Positions 1 to 5,645 of a DNA stretch of 7,818 nt are shown here, in pieces. The DNA is from Clostridia bacterium (GTDB lineage: Bacteria > Bacillota_E > SLMV01 > PUMD01): the NCBI GenBank assembly GCA_003562655.1, contig PWUC01000045.1, positions 1-7,818 of the forward strand, written 5' to 3'. The notes under the pieces are model-generated. The model saw nothing but the letters and a program-made list of their open reading frames with translations. It was not told the DNA's origin and made no database searches. How positions within the stretch are numbered: the stretch's first letter is position 1; each line of letters begins with the position of its first letter. Both the position numbers and the translations under genes were made by a program.

Positions 1-753
1 GAGACCAGCCTCAAGATGCTTCGGACCGAACACATCCACCTGTACCAGATCCACGATCCGGACCGCAGCGACCTGGAGAAGGTGCTCGGACCCGGCGGCG
101 CCATGGAGGCCCTCACTGCGGCCCGGGATGCCGGAAAGATCGGCCACATCGGGGTATCGGGGCACCGCCCCCAGGTCCTGATTCCCGCCATGGAGACGGG
201 CCTGTTCGAGACGGTGCAGATGCCGCTGAACATCATCGACTACCCACTCTTCCGGGAGAACATCCCCGTGGCAGCGGAGCGCCGCATGGGAATCATCGTC
301 ATGAAACCCCTCTGCGGCGGGCTGCTGAAGTCGCCTCCCCGGGCGCTCCGCTTCGTCCTCTCCAATCCGGTGTCCACCGCCATCCCGGGAATGGACTCAC
401 CCGAGCAGGTTGAGGAGAACGCGGCGGCAGGTCGCGAGGAGATCGACCTGTCCGAGATCGACATCGCGCACCTCGAGGCGGAGGCCGAGAAACTGGGGAA
501 GGAATTCTGCCGCCGCTGCGGATACTGCGGAATCTGTCCCGCCGGGCTGGACATTCCCGAAATATTCCGCTTCGACCGGTACTACACCTCCTACTTCGCC
601 AGGGACTGGGCTCGGGAGCAGTACGCAGGGCTCGACACGACCGTGGAAGCATGCCTCGACTGCGGCGAATGCGAAAAGATCTGCCCCTACCAGCTCGAGG
701 TTCGAGGGAAGCTGAAAGAGGCCCACGCCCGCCTGTCTGGGGATGAGGCCTGA
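1..753 (+). CDS. Aldo/keto reductase with C-terminal ferredoxin domain, 5' partial
   Basis: The frame is open from the first base and ends in TGA, so the gene begins upstream; the ATG at 16 is internal. The 250 visible residues cover the second half of an AKR TIM barrel and an iron-sulfur tail. LYQIHD (visible residues 14-19) matches the strand that carries the AKR catalytic His; the Asp, Tyr and Lys of the tetrad lie upstream of the window. GHIGVSG and the MKPLCGG strand are typical of the family. The tail has two cysteine groups: C170-x2-C-x2-C-x2-C179-P and C218-x2-C-x2-C-x3-C228-P, consistent with two [4Fe-4S] clusters (family knowledge). Members reduce or oxidise carbonyl/alcohol substrates with NAD(P)H; the substrate is unknown. 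It resembles the complete paralogue at 3713-4849 on the other strand. No gene follows it closely downstream. The family call is firm. Confidence 0.93.
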   Translation, partial: ETSLKMLRTEHIHLYQIHDPDRSDLEKVLGPGGAMEALTAARDAGKIGHIGVSGHRPQVLIPAMETGLFETVQMPLNIIDYPLFRENIPVAAERRMGIIVMKPLCGGLLKSPPRALRFVLSNPVSTAIPGMDSPEQVEENAAAGREEIDLSEIDIAHLEAEAEKLGKEFCRRCGYCGICPAGLDIPEIFRFDRYYTSYFARDWAREQYAGLDTTVEACLDCGECEKICPYQLEVRGKLKEAHARLSGDEA

Positions 754-775
754 GGCAGTTCATCGCTGACGCCGG

Positions 776-796
776 CCTGGCTCACCGCCAGCCAGG
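776..796 (+). terminator. Hairpin just after the first aldo/keto reductase gene
   Basis: CCTGGCT (776-782) and AGCCAGG (790-796) form a perfect 7-bp stem around a 7-base loop, 23 bases after the TGA of the preceding gene. No T-run follows, so it is at best an RNA 3'-end stabiliser or a weak terminator. Two copies of CCACAGCCGG (806-815 and 821-830) lie just downstream. Confidence 0.35.
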
Positions 797-1003
797 GATC
801 AAGGGCCACAGCCGGCCATCCCACAGCCGGGGTGCTGCCGTTACCCGCGGGCCGCAGGCGCGCCCTGCCCGCTGTGAGAACCGGGACCAGAGCGTCCGAG
901 AAACCGGGCGAAATCAGCACAGGCCGGAAGCATCACCGCATGCACCTGGCCCTGACGGCCTCCACCAGGTGAACGGCCCCGAAGGCCAGACCGAAACATG
1001 CAG

Positions 1004-1045
1004 AAAAAATTGCGGGGCTATGTCGCATACCGACCGACCGCCCCG
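1004..1045 (-). terminator. Intrinsic-terminator-like hairpin with T6 tract, minus strand
   Basis: Read on the minus strand, CGGGGC (1045-1040) pairs with GCCCCG (1018-1013). An inner GTCG/CGAC stem (1034-1031 with 1025-1022) sits inside. After three bases (CAA) comes TTTTTT (1009-1004). That A6/T6 run is the longest A/T homopolymer I see in this GC-rich window. The arrangement looks like a factor-independent terminator for a minus-strand transcript, yet no minus-strand gene lies to its right. The 3-base gap before the T tract weakens the call. Confidence 0.4.
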
Positions 1046-1107
1046 TTGAGTGTCTCCAGGGCCCAGAGACAGCCCCCGACCACGAGTATCCCCCGGGCCC
1101 GCCCGGA

Positions 1108-1131
1108 GCTCATCCCGCCCCCGGGATGAGC
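1108..1131. repeat. Perfect 10-bp inverted repeat with 4-base loop
   Basis: GCTCATCCCG (1108-1117) and CGGGATGAGC (1122-1131) are exact reverse complements around CCCC. No T-run follows on either strand. It could be an RNA hairpin or a protein-binding palindrome. It lies about 150 bases before the regulator promoter. Confidence 0.6.
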
Positions 1132-1264
1132 GGGAACATGTCACCGGAGGGGCAGCCCCGAGCGACAGTGAAGGCGACGACTTTCGCCAGATTCCTGCTA
1201 CCCATGAGCACAGCCTCTCCGCGGGGGTGATCCTGTACGATTTCCGGACCACAGTACATGACCC

Positions 1265-1293
1265 TTGACCTGGAAGGCGGCATATGCTATTTT
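1265..1293 (+). promoter_or_regulatory. Sigma70-like promoter of the winged-helix regulator gene
   Basis: TTGACC (1265-1270) matches the -35 consensus at five of six bases. TATTTT (1288-1293) is a plausible -10 with a 17-bp spacer. The -10 lies inside the palindrome at 1284-1311, so a bound repressor would block the polymerase. Downstream are a GGGAGG ribosome binding site (1313-1318) and the ATG at 1328. In an archaeon the same A/T stretch could instead hold a TATA element; that reading is weaker. Confidence 0.55.
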
Positions 1294-1311
1294 GTAATTA
1301 CAGAATATCAT
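1284..1311. promoter_or_regulatory. 28-bp palindromic operator, probably for self-regulation
   Basis: The half-sites ATGCTATTTTGTAA and TTACAGAATATCAT are reverse complements at 12 of 14 positions, centred on GTAATTAC. The site is an A/T-rich island in GC-rich DNA. It covers the -10 region and probable start of transcription of the adjacent winged-helix gene, whose ATG is 17 bases downstream. A dimeric ArsR-type repressor binding here and controlling its own gene is the simplest reading. I see no second copy of this palindrome in the window. Confidence 0.65.
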
Positions 1312-1327
1312 AGGGAGGCGAGCGCAG

Positions 1328-1876
1328 ATGGATGACCGGCTGTTGCAGAGACTGCAGAAACTGGAAAGAGAGGTTGCCACGCTCCGAGAGGCAGGGAAAA
1401 ATGACCGAGCAGATGACGGGGCAGACGCAGTGCCGGACGACGGAAGCGAGGTCCTGCTGGCTCCCCTGCGTGACCAGCTGGAACGGGACGGTGCCCAGCT
1501 GGGAGTCGTCCTCGCGGGCATCATGCATTCGGACGGCGAACAACAGTCCTGGGTGAGCATCCGGACCGGAAGCGACCATGAGGTGATCCCCGAGGAAGTG
1601 GCCGAGCTCACGGTCCCCTTCTGCAGCCCGCAGCGCGTGGCCCTAATGACGGCCCTCTTCGGCGGGAGTCTGACCACGTCCGAGCTGGAGGACGCCACCG
1701 GCCAGACCGGAGGGCAGATGTACCACCATCTCCGCGAGCTGAAGCACGCCTCATTGGTGAAACAGGACGCAAGGGGGGAGTACCGGCTCACCCGCCTGGG
1801 TTTAATCGAATACCTGGCTCTGGACCTCGTCGCCAGCACGCGCAGGAACGCCCTGAAGAGTGGAGTGGATCTGTGA
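1328..1876 (+). CDS. ArsR-like winged-helix transcription regulator
   Basis: 182 residues. GGGAGG at 1313-1318 sits nine bases before the ATG. Residues 1-22 are heptad-like and charged (LLQRLQKLEREVATLRE), suggesting a short coiled coil. An acidic linker follows (about 24-40). A middle domain (about 41-97) has no family I recognise and could be the ligand-sensing or dimer part. Residues about 100-160 form a winged helix: PQRVALMTALF helix, TTSELEDATGQ turn, recognition helix GGQMYHHLRELKHA (128-141), and a wing ending in GEYRLTRLG. This C-terminal placement of an ArsR-type wHTH is unlike the roughly 100-residue metal-sensor ArsRs. There is only one Cys (residue 99) and no metal-binding Cys pair, so metal sensing is unlikely. 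The palindrome over its promoter suggests autorepression. It stands alone on this strand and converges on the lyase operon. Confidence 0.82.
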   Translation: MDDRLLQRLQKLEREVATLREAGKNDRADDGADAVPDDGSEVLLAPLRDQLERDGAQLGVVLAGIMHSDGEQQSWVSIRTGSDHEVIPEEVAELTVPFCSPQRVALMTALFGGSLTTSELEDATGQTGGQMYHHLRELKHASLVKQDARGEYRLTRLGLIEYLALDLVASTRRNALKSGVDL

Positions 1877-2084
1877 CGGGCCTGGCGGCACCGGCGTGCA
1901 GGCACTCGGGTCTCCTGCTAACACGCAGAGCGGCTGGGTGATCGCTCCCCATCCTATGAGGTGCAGCCCGATCTGCGATCGTGCAGATAGTGTACCTTCC
2001 ACCCGGTGAAGGCGATGTCCCATCCCGGGGCACGACCTGGCAGATCGAGGCCGCCTCGTCCCTCCCAGCGGTCTGACCCGTGAC
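1877..2084. other. Intergenic region between convergent genes
   Basis: The regulator (plus) and the lyase large subunit (minus) end 208 bases apart. Within it, ATCTGC/GCAGAT (1971-1976/1983-1988) forms a 6-bp stem with a 6-base loop, and CCTTC/GAAGG (1995-1999/2008-2012) a smaller one. Neither has a T-run. These may act as weak bidirectional transcript ends. No gene is supported here. Confidence 0.4.
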
Positions 2085-3245
2085 TCAGAGCGACGGACCG
2101 ATCCGGTATATGGCAAACTCCCTGTGCCCCAGGGCCTCTGCCCGGGTCAGCCTTCCATTGATGACCGCCTCGCACTCCGACAGGATTCTCCTCCCCACAC
2201 CCTCAACGGTATCGGTGCCATCGATGATGCCGGAGCAATCGATGTCGATGTTGTCAGCCATCCTGACGGCCGTGCTTCCGTTCGCCGTCACCTTTATGAC
2301 CGGCGCAATGGGACAGCCGGTGGGGGTCCCCCGACCCGTGGTAAAGACGACGAGCTGGGCCCCGCCGGCCACCATGCCGGTCACCGATTCGACGTCCTGA
2401 CCCGGGGTATCCATGATGACCAGCCCCCTGCGGGTGGGGGCACGGGCGTATTCTGCGACCTCCCTTATCCGGGTGGTTCCCGCCTTGAAGATGCACCCCA
2501 GTGACTTCTCCTCGATCGTGGTCAGGCCGCCCTCAATGTTGCCGGGAGCGGGCTGAGTCCCCCGGATGTCCTCGCCGGTGGCCATGGCCCCCTCCTCCGT
2601 CCTCTGCACAATCCGGTAGATATCCCGGGCCACTTCCTCGCTCTCAGCCCTCTCTGCCAGAAGATGCTCCGCTCCGACCAGCTCCATCGTCTCCGAAAGA
2701 ATCACCGTGCCTCCCGCCTCGACAACCCGGTCCGAGGCGAACCCGCAGGCCGGGTTGGCGGCCAGGCCCGATGTCGCATCCGACCCGCCACACTCCATGC
2801 CCAGGGTGATCCCGGACCACTCGATGGCCTCCCTGGTCATCGCGGCCGCCCCGGCAACCATCTGACCCACAAGGTGGGCCCCCCGGGCCGCAGCCCGCAG
2901 CGTTCCTCCACAGTCCTGGATGTCAATATACTCCGTGGGCTTTCGGTGGGTTGCGATCGCCGCGGCCACCTCCGAGGCCTGCACGGCCTCACAACCCAGG
3001 CCCACGATGAGGACAGAGGACACATTGGGGCTGGAACCGAACCCGGTGAGAACCCTCAATGTCTGTTCGCGGTCGACGCCCAGCTGGGCGCAGCCGTGCT
3101 GGTGGAGGACGGGAACGGCCCCGGGAACCTGTTCGGCGATCATCTCCGTCACCCTGTTGGCGCAGACCACCGAGGACATGACCAGCACATGGTTTCTGAT
3201 TCCGACCCTGCCGTCGGGCCTTCTGTATCCCGTCAATGGCATCAT
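2085..3245 (-). CDS. UxaA-family dehydratase/lyase, large (C-terminal type) subunit
   Basis: 386 residues covering the catalytic part of the UxaA/GarD/SuyB family. Family landmarks in order: GYRRPDGRVGIRN (6-18), VVCANRV (26-32), HQHGCAQ (48-54), GLGCEAVQ (82-89), QDCGGT (110-115), ECGGSDATSGLAANPACG (151-168), ILSETMELVGAEHLL (182-196), PAPGNIEGGLTTIEEKSLG (232-250) and FTTGRGTPTGCPIAPVIKV (301-319). Relatives dehydrate altronate (UxaA) or galactarate (GarD), or release sulfite from sulfolactate (SuyB), using a metal centre. In UxaA and GarD the SAF domain is fused at the N-terminus; here it is a separate upstream gene, as in SuyAB and many uncharacterised pairs. The ATG at 3245 is followed directly by a second ATG. 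GGAGGTGA (3263-3256) lies 10 bases upstream of the first and overlaps the preceding stop. Substrate cannot be assigned; family is firm. Confidence 0.93.
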   Translation of the reverse strand: MMPLTGYRRPDGRVGIRNHVLVMSSVVCANRVTEMIAEQVPGAVPVLHQHGCAQLGVDREQTLRVLTGFGSSPNVSSVLIVGLGCEAVQASEVAAAIATHRKPTEYIDIQDCGGTLRAAARGAHLVGQMVAGAAAMTREAIEWSGITLGMECGGSDATSGLAANPACGFASDRVVEAGGTVILSETMELVGAEHLLAERAESEEVARDIYRIVQRTEEGAMATGEDIRGTQPAPGNIEGGLTTIEEKSLGCIFKAGTTRIREVAEYARAPTRRGLVIMDTPGQDVESVTGMVAGGAQLVVFTTGRGTPTGCPIAPVIKVTANGSTAVRMADNIDIDCSGIIDGTDTVEGVGRRILSECEAVINGRLTRAEALGHREFAIYRIGPSL

Positions 3246-3255
3246 AGCGGGCCCC

Positions 3256-3263
3256 TCACCTCC
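3256..3263 (-). promoter_or_regulatory. Ribosome binding site overlapping the small-subunit stop codon
   Basis: Minus-strand GGAGGTGA contains the TGA stop of the SAF subunit as its last three bases. It is followed after 10 bases by the ATG of the large subunit. This supports translational coupling and fixes the large-subunit start. Confidence 0.75.
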
Positions 3264-3543
3264 CCTTCATGTCCCCCCGCCCCCTCGTACTCTCCACATT
3301 GTGGACATGAACATGCTCGCCGGCGGCAATGTCCCGGGTGGCAGTACCCATCACCTCACCATACTTGACGACCTGGCAGCCCCGCGATATGCAGCACAGC
3401 GCCAGCTTGTGGCCGAAGGGGATGTCCTGCAGCACTTCCAGTCTGCCCCTTCCCCCGACCTCCACCACGTCCTTCGCTTCCAGATCCTCCGTCGCGGTGG
3501 CCACATTGTCCCTGGCATCTATGACGATGATCCTGCGCACCAT
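3256..3543 (-). CDS. SAF-domain small subunit of UxaA-type lyase
   Basis: 95 residues. The start at 3543 is chosen because GGAGG lies five bases before it; a longer frame from 3570 has no such site. Family signatures: DNVATATEDLEAKDVVEV (12-29), IPFGHKLAL (41-49), VVKYGEVMGTATRDIAAG (58-75) and EHVHVHNVES (76-85). This matches the SAF domain found at the N-terminus of altronate and galactarate dehydratases and as the free small subunit (SuyA) of sulfolactate sulfo-lyase. It is thought to help form the active site with the large subunit. Its stop codon is 10 bases before the large-subunit start, so the two are almost certainly co-translated partners. CCISRGC (50-56) carries three cysteines where I recall the family usually having other residues; a possible metal or cluster ligand is speculation. 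Confidence 0.92.
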   Translation of the reverse strand: MVRRIIVIDARDNVATATEDLEAKDVVEVGGRGRLEVLQDIPFGHKLALCCISRGCQVVKYGEVMGTATRDIAAGEHVHVHNVESTRGRGDMKGR

Positions 3544-3680
3544 CTGAGCCTCCAGTCCATCATCTCGCATTCGGCGTCACGGCAGCTTCCTCTCCCGGTT
3601 CGATGAGGGCATCTGCACACCGCAAGCACTGCAAGAGACATGTAGAAACAGAGATGCCCCTGCACTGCGGGCGCCACTGC

Positions 3681-3714
3681 GAAGAGGTGGCCCGGTGCCG
3701 GGCCACCCATCTTC
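3681..3714 (-). terminator. Very strong hairpin at the end of the aldo/keto reductase gene
   Basis: On the plus strand, GGTGGCCCGG (3686-3695) and CCGGGCCACC (3698-3707) are exact reverse complements. The outer arms GAAGA (3681-3685) and TCTTC (3710-3714) extend the stem to 15 bp with a 2-base bulge. The terminal pair probably opens to leave a GTGC loop. On the minus strand the foot overlaps the stop codon (3715-3713) of the reductase, and only TCTTCGC follows, not a T tract. It probably terminates or stabilises that transcript and may insulate the lyase genes downstream. Confidence 0.6.
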
Positions 3715-4849
3715 AACCGGTCAGGTACCCGTGGGCCTGCTTCAGGGCTTCAATGATGGGAATGTCCTGCGGACACGCCTCCTCGCACTCGCCGCACTCC
3801 ACACAGGAGGGCGCCCCCGACTCATTCTCCAGCATCCTGCTGTAGGATCGGGCCGCACCCTCGACCGTCTCATACATCGAGGCCTCGTTGTAGAGGCTGA
3901 AGACCCGCGGAATCGCCACCTCCGACGGACAGGGGATGCAGTAGCCGCATTCTGTACAGTTCACCTTCATGCGCGACAGGTATATGTCCCGTACCTCGTC
4001 GATCAGGGCCAGTTCCTCTTCGGTCAACGAACCGGGAAGGGCATCCCCGGCCGTCTCGAGGTTCTCCTCCAGCTGCTCCATGGTGCTCATGCCGCTCAGG
4101 ACTACGCTGACCTCGGGATGATTGCAGACCCATCGCAGGGCCCACTCGGCCGGAGTTCTGTCGACCGCGGCCGTCTCCCAGAGCGCGCGCACATCATCGG
4201 GGACATCTCCGGCCAGCTTGCCGCCCCGCAGGGGCTCCATCACGGCCACGGCCATACCCCTGTCCGCCGCGTACCGCAGCCCGGCCACTCCCGCCTGGTA
4301 CTCATGATCCATGAAGTTCAACTGGATCAGGCACATGTCCCAGTCATAGGCATCCACGATTTTCTTGAATACCTCCAGGTCATCGTGGAAGGAGAAACCG
4401 GCATGTCGGATCCGGCCGTCTCGCAGCGCACGGTCCAGAAAACCCGTCACATCAAGCTCCGTCAGGTCATTCCACCGCCTGCTGTTCAGGCCGTGCAGCA
4501 GGTAGACGTCAATGCGATCTGTCCCGAGCTTCTCCAGCTGTTCGTTGAGGTATCTGTCGAAGTCCTCCTGGGTCTCGATCAGCCAGGTCGGCATCTTGGT
4601 CGCCAGGGTGATTCTGTCCCGCAGGCCGCCCCTGAGGGCCTTCGCCGCAAAGCGCTCACTGTTTCCACCGTGATAACCGTAGGCGGTGTCCAGGTAGTTG
4701 ACGCCGCCCTCGATGGCCCTGTGCACCATCCTGGTGCTCTCGGCCTCGTCGATGTCCGCCGGCGCATCACCCTCAAGCGGCAACCTCATCAGCCCAAAGC
4801 CCAGGGTTGAAACGTTGAAGTCACAGCTGCCAAACCGTCGATACTGCAT
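3713..4849 (-). CDS. Aldo/keto reductase with C-terminal 2x[4Fe-4S] ferredoxin domain
   Basis: 378 residues from the ATG at 4849, which has GGAGG six bases upstream; an in-frame ATG at 4873 is less well placed. The N-terminus MQYRRFG and GFGLMRLP are typical. The AKR catalytic tetrad reads as D54, Y59 (YLDTAYGYH), K85 (LATKMP) and H119 (VYLLHG). The barrel continues to about residue 290, followed by C298-x2-C-x2-C-x2-C307-P and C349-x2-C-x2-C-x3-C359-P, each expected to hold or share a [4Fe-4S] cluster. The protein is cytosolic. It should interconvert a carbonyl and an alcohol with NAD(P)H, and the clusters may link it to a ferredoxin pool (inference). It lies between the DUF3795 gene (146-base gap) and the split lyase (169-base gap), all on the same strand. 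It is a paralogue of the partial gene at 1-753. The substrate is unknown. Confidence 0.94.
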   Translation of the reverse strand: MQYRRFGSCDFNVSTLGFGLMRLPLEGDAPADIDEAESTRMVHRAIEGGVNYLDTAYGYHGGNSERFAAKALRGGLRDRITLATKMPTWLIETQEDFDRYLNEQLEKLGTDRIDVYLLHGLNSRRWNDLTELDVTGFLDRALRDGRIRHAGFSFHDDLEVFKKIVDAYDWDMCLIQLNFMDHEYQAGVAGLRYAADRGMAVAVMEPLRGGKLAGDVPDDVRALWETAAVDRTPAEWALRWVCNHPEVSVVLSGMSTMEQLEENLETAGDALPGSLTEEELALIDEVRDIYLSRMKVNCTECGYCIPCPSEVAIPRVFSLYNEASMYETVEGAARSYSRMLENESGAPSCVECGECEEACPQDIPIIEALKQAHGYLTG

Positions 4850-4947
4850 GGTAACCCTCCCAGGTAAGCTCATTAAGTCACCGTGAACCCCCCTGACGCA
4901 GCCGAGATGACGCGGAGGTCACCTGAATAGCTTCCGCAAAACTCTTC

Positions 4948-4965
4948 CCGATCCTCCCGGATCGG
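4948..4965 (-). terminator. Hairpin after the DUF3795 gene
   Basis: CCGATCC (4948-4954) and GGATCGG (4959-4965) form a perfect 7-bp stem with a TCCC loop, about 30 bases past the DUF3795 stop. On the minus strand it is followed by GAAGAGTTTTGC, with the T4 seven bases from the stem, so termination would be weak. It could separate the DUF3795 transcript from the aldo/keto reductase. Confidence 0.4.
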
Positions 4966-4995
4966 CAGCAAAACCGGGAGCCTGCAGGGTCTCGC

Positions 4996-5454
4996 CTATT
5001 CACACCGGATGCTCGAGTAGACAAAACCCCTCTCGACCCGGAGCCTCTGCTCCTCAATCCATTCCTCAAGGCCGAGGGTCCGCAGGCGCTCACCGTCAGC
5101 CAGCAGCACCGGGTAGACGCGTCCGAGCCTCTCCACCGGATCGCAGGGGTAGTCCTCACAGCGGATGCATGCCCTGAGTTCGCGTTCTTCACAACACCGC
5201 CTGATTCCACACTCGGGGTTGCCCCCTCCTGATCTGCATCCCGGGCAGGCCTTGTCCGGGTCTCCCAGGGCGTCCAGGATCTGCAGGAACCGGTCAAAGC
5301 CCGGGAAGATGTTCTCCCCAAACCCATGCCAGTACTCACCTCGCAGGGTATCTCTCAGAGTCGCCGCCTGGTCCGGGATGCGGGCGCGATTGGCACATGC
5401 ACCGCAGTACAGCCCACAGTAGGTCACGAGTCGCCACAAATCATTCTCAGCCAT
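4996..5454 (-). CDS. DUF3795-like cysteine-rich protein
   Basis: 152 residues. The ATG at 5454 has GGGAGG five bases upstream; the same frame is open for 64 more codons upstream, but these look non-coding. The N-terminus YCGLYCGAC (residues 12-20) is the hallmark of DUF3795. More cysteine pairs follow: CPGC (70-73), C82, CC (87-88), C96-x2-C99 and C104 (CIRCEDYPC). Family members are small cytosolic proteins of anaerobes and methanogens, proposed to bind zinc or an iron-sulfur cluster; no biochemical role is established that I know of. The FGENIFPGFDRFLQILDALG stretch (45-64) fits the usual helical middle. It is the first gene of the minus-strand block and is divergent from another cysteine-motif redox protein, which hints at a shared redox or metal theme. 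Confidence 0.82.
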   Translation of the reverse strand: MAENDLWRLVTYCGLYCGACANRARIPDQAATLRDTLRGEYWHGFGENIFPGFDRFLQILDALGDPDKACPGCRSGGGNPECGIRRCCEERELRACIRCEDYPCDPVERLGRVYPVLLADGERLRTLGLEEWIEEQRLRVERGFVYSSIRCE

Positions 5455-5645
5455 CGCATCCTCCCTTCCACTCTCGATTTCATCAGAATGTATTCTTCGC
5501 CCCTGCACCGGGCGGATCCTCCATCCCCACTGCACCCGGCTATCTCTGTAGACTCCGTTTCGACAGGAGCAGGGGATCCACATGTAGAAGTCCTGACTGC
5601 ATCTGGCATAGATCGTGATGGAGCTTTGCAAAGAGGTGATGTGCA
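5455..5645. promoter_or_regulatory. Divergent promoter region
   Basis: The 191 bases separate two divergent genes and must hold start signals for both, but I cannot point to a convincing -35/-10 pair. AGAATGTATTCT (5485-5496) is a 5+5 inverted repeat about 30 bases before the DUF3795 start, and its TACATT on the minus strand could be a -10. TCGACA followed after 17 bases by TGTAGA (ending at 5588) is a weak candidate for the plus-strand gene. CTGCACCGGGC (from 5503) and CTGCACCCGGC (from 5530) form a near-identical direct repeat with a 27-bp period. Confidence 0.35.
5633..5640 (+). promoter_or_regulatory. Eight-base Shine-Dalgarno that decides a TTG start
   Basis: GAGGTGAT is fully complementary to the usual 3' end of 16S rRNA and lies five bases before the TTG at 5646. 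No ATG in this frame fits better, so a TTG start is supported. Confidence 0.75.

Larger units (their letters stand above)
754..1283. other. Long gene-poor region with several hairpins
   Basis: About 530 bases lie between the first gene and the regulator promoter. Short open frames exist on both strands (for example plus 1050-1268 and minus 914-1252). They lack a ribosome binding site, are rich in Pro/Arg/Ser and match no family I know, so I do not call them. What is visible is structure: stem 776-796; stem CACCTGG/CCAGGTG at 943-949/965-971 with GGCC/GGCC pairs inside; GGCC/GGCC at 975-978/984-987; a terminator-like element at 1004-1045; TGTCTC/GAGACA at 1051-1056/1066-1071; and a 10-bp perfect stem at 1108-1131. 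The region may hold a regulatory RNA, a decayed gene or long untranslated sequence; the bases do not decide. Confidence 0.5.

Noticed and set aside
1050..1268. Short plus-strand frame before the regulator
   Set aside because: GTG start without a ribosome binding site, low-complexity start, and it runs into the regulator promoter.
1198..1905. Minus-strand frame of 235 codons
   Set aside because: It is antisense to the winged-helix regulator, rich in Arg and Ser, with no family match.
2664..3606. Plus-strand frames of about 230 codons
   Set aside because: They are shadows of the UxaA-family large and small subunits, whose family motifs are unmistakable on the minus strand.
3695..4810. Plus-strand open frame of 371 codons
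   Set aside because: It lies antisense over the aldo/keto reductase, which has a full catalytic tetrad and eight cluster cysteines; the plus frame has no motif and no ribosome binding site.
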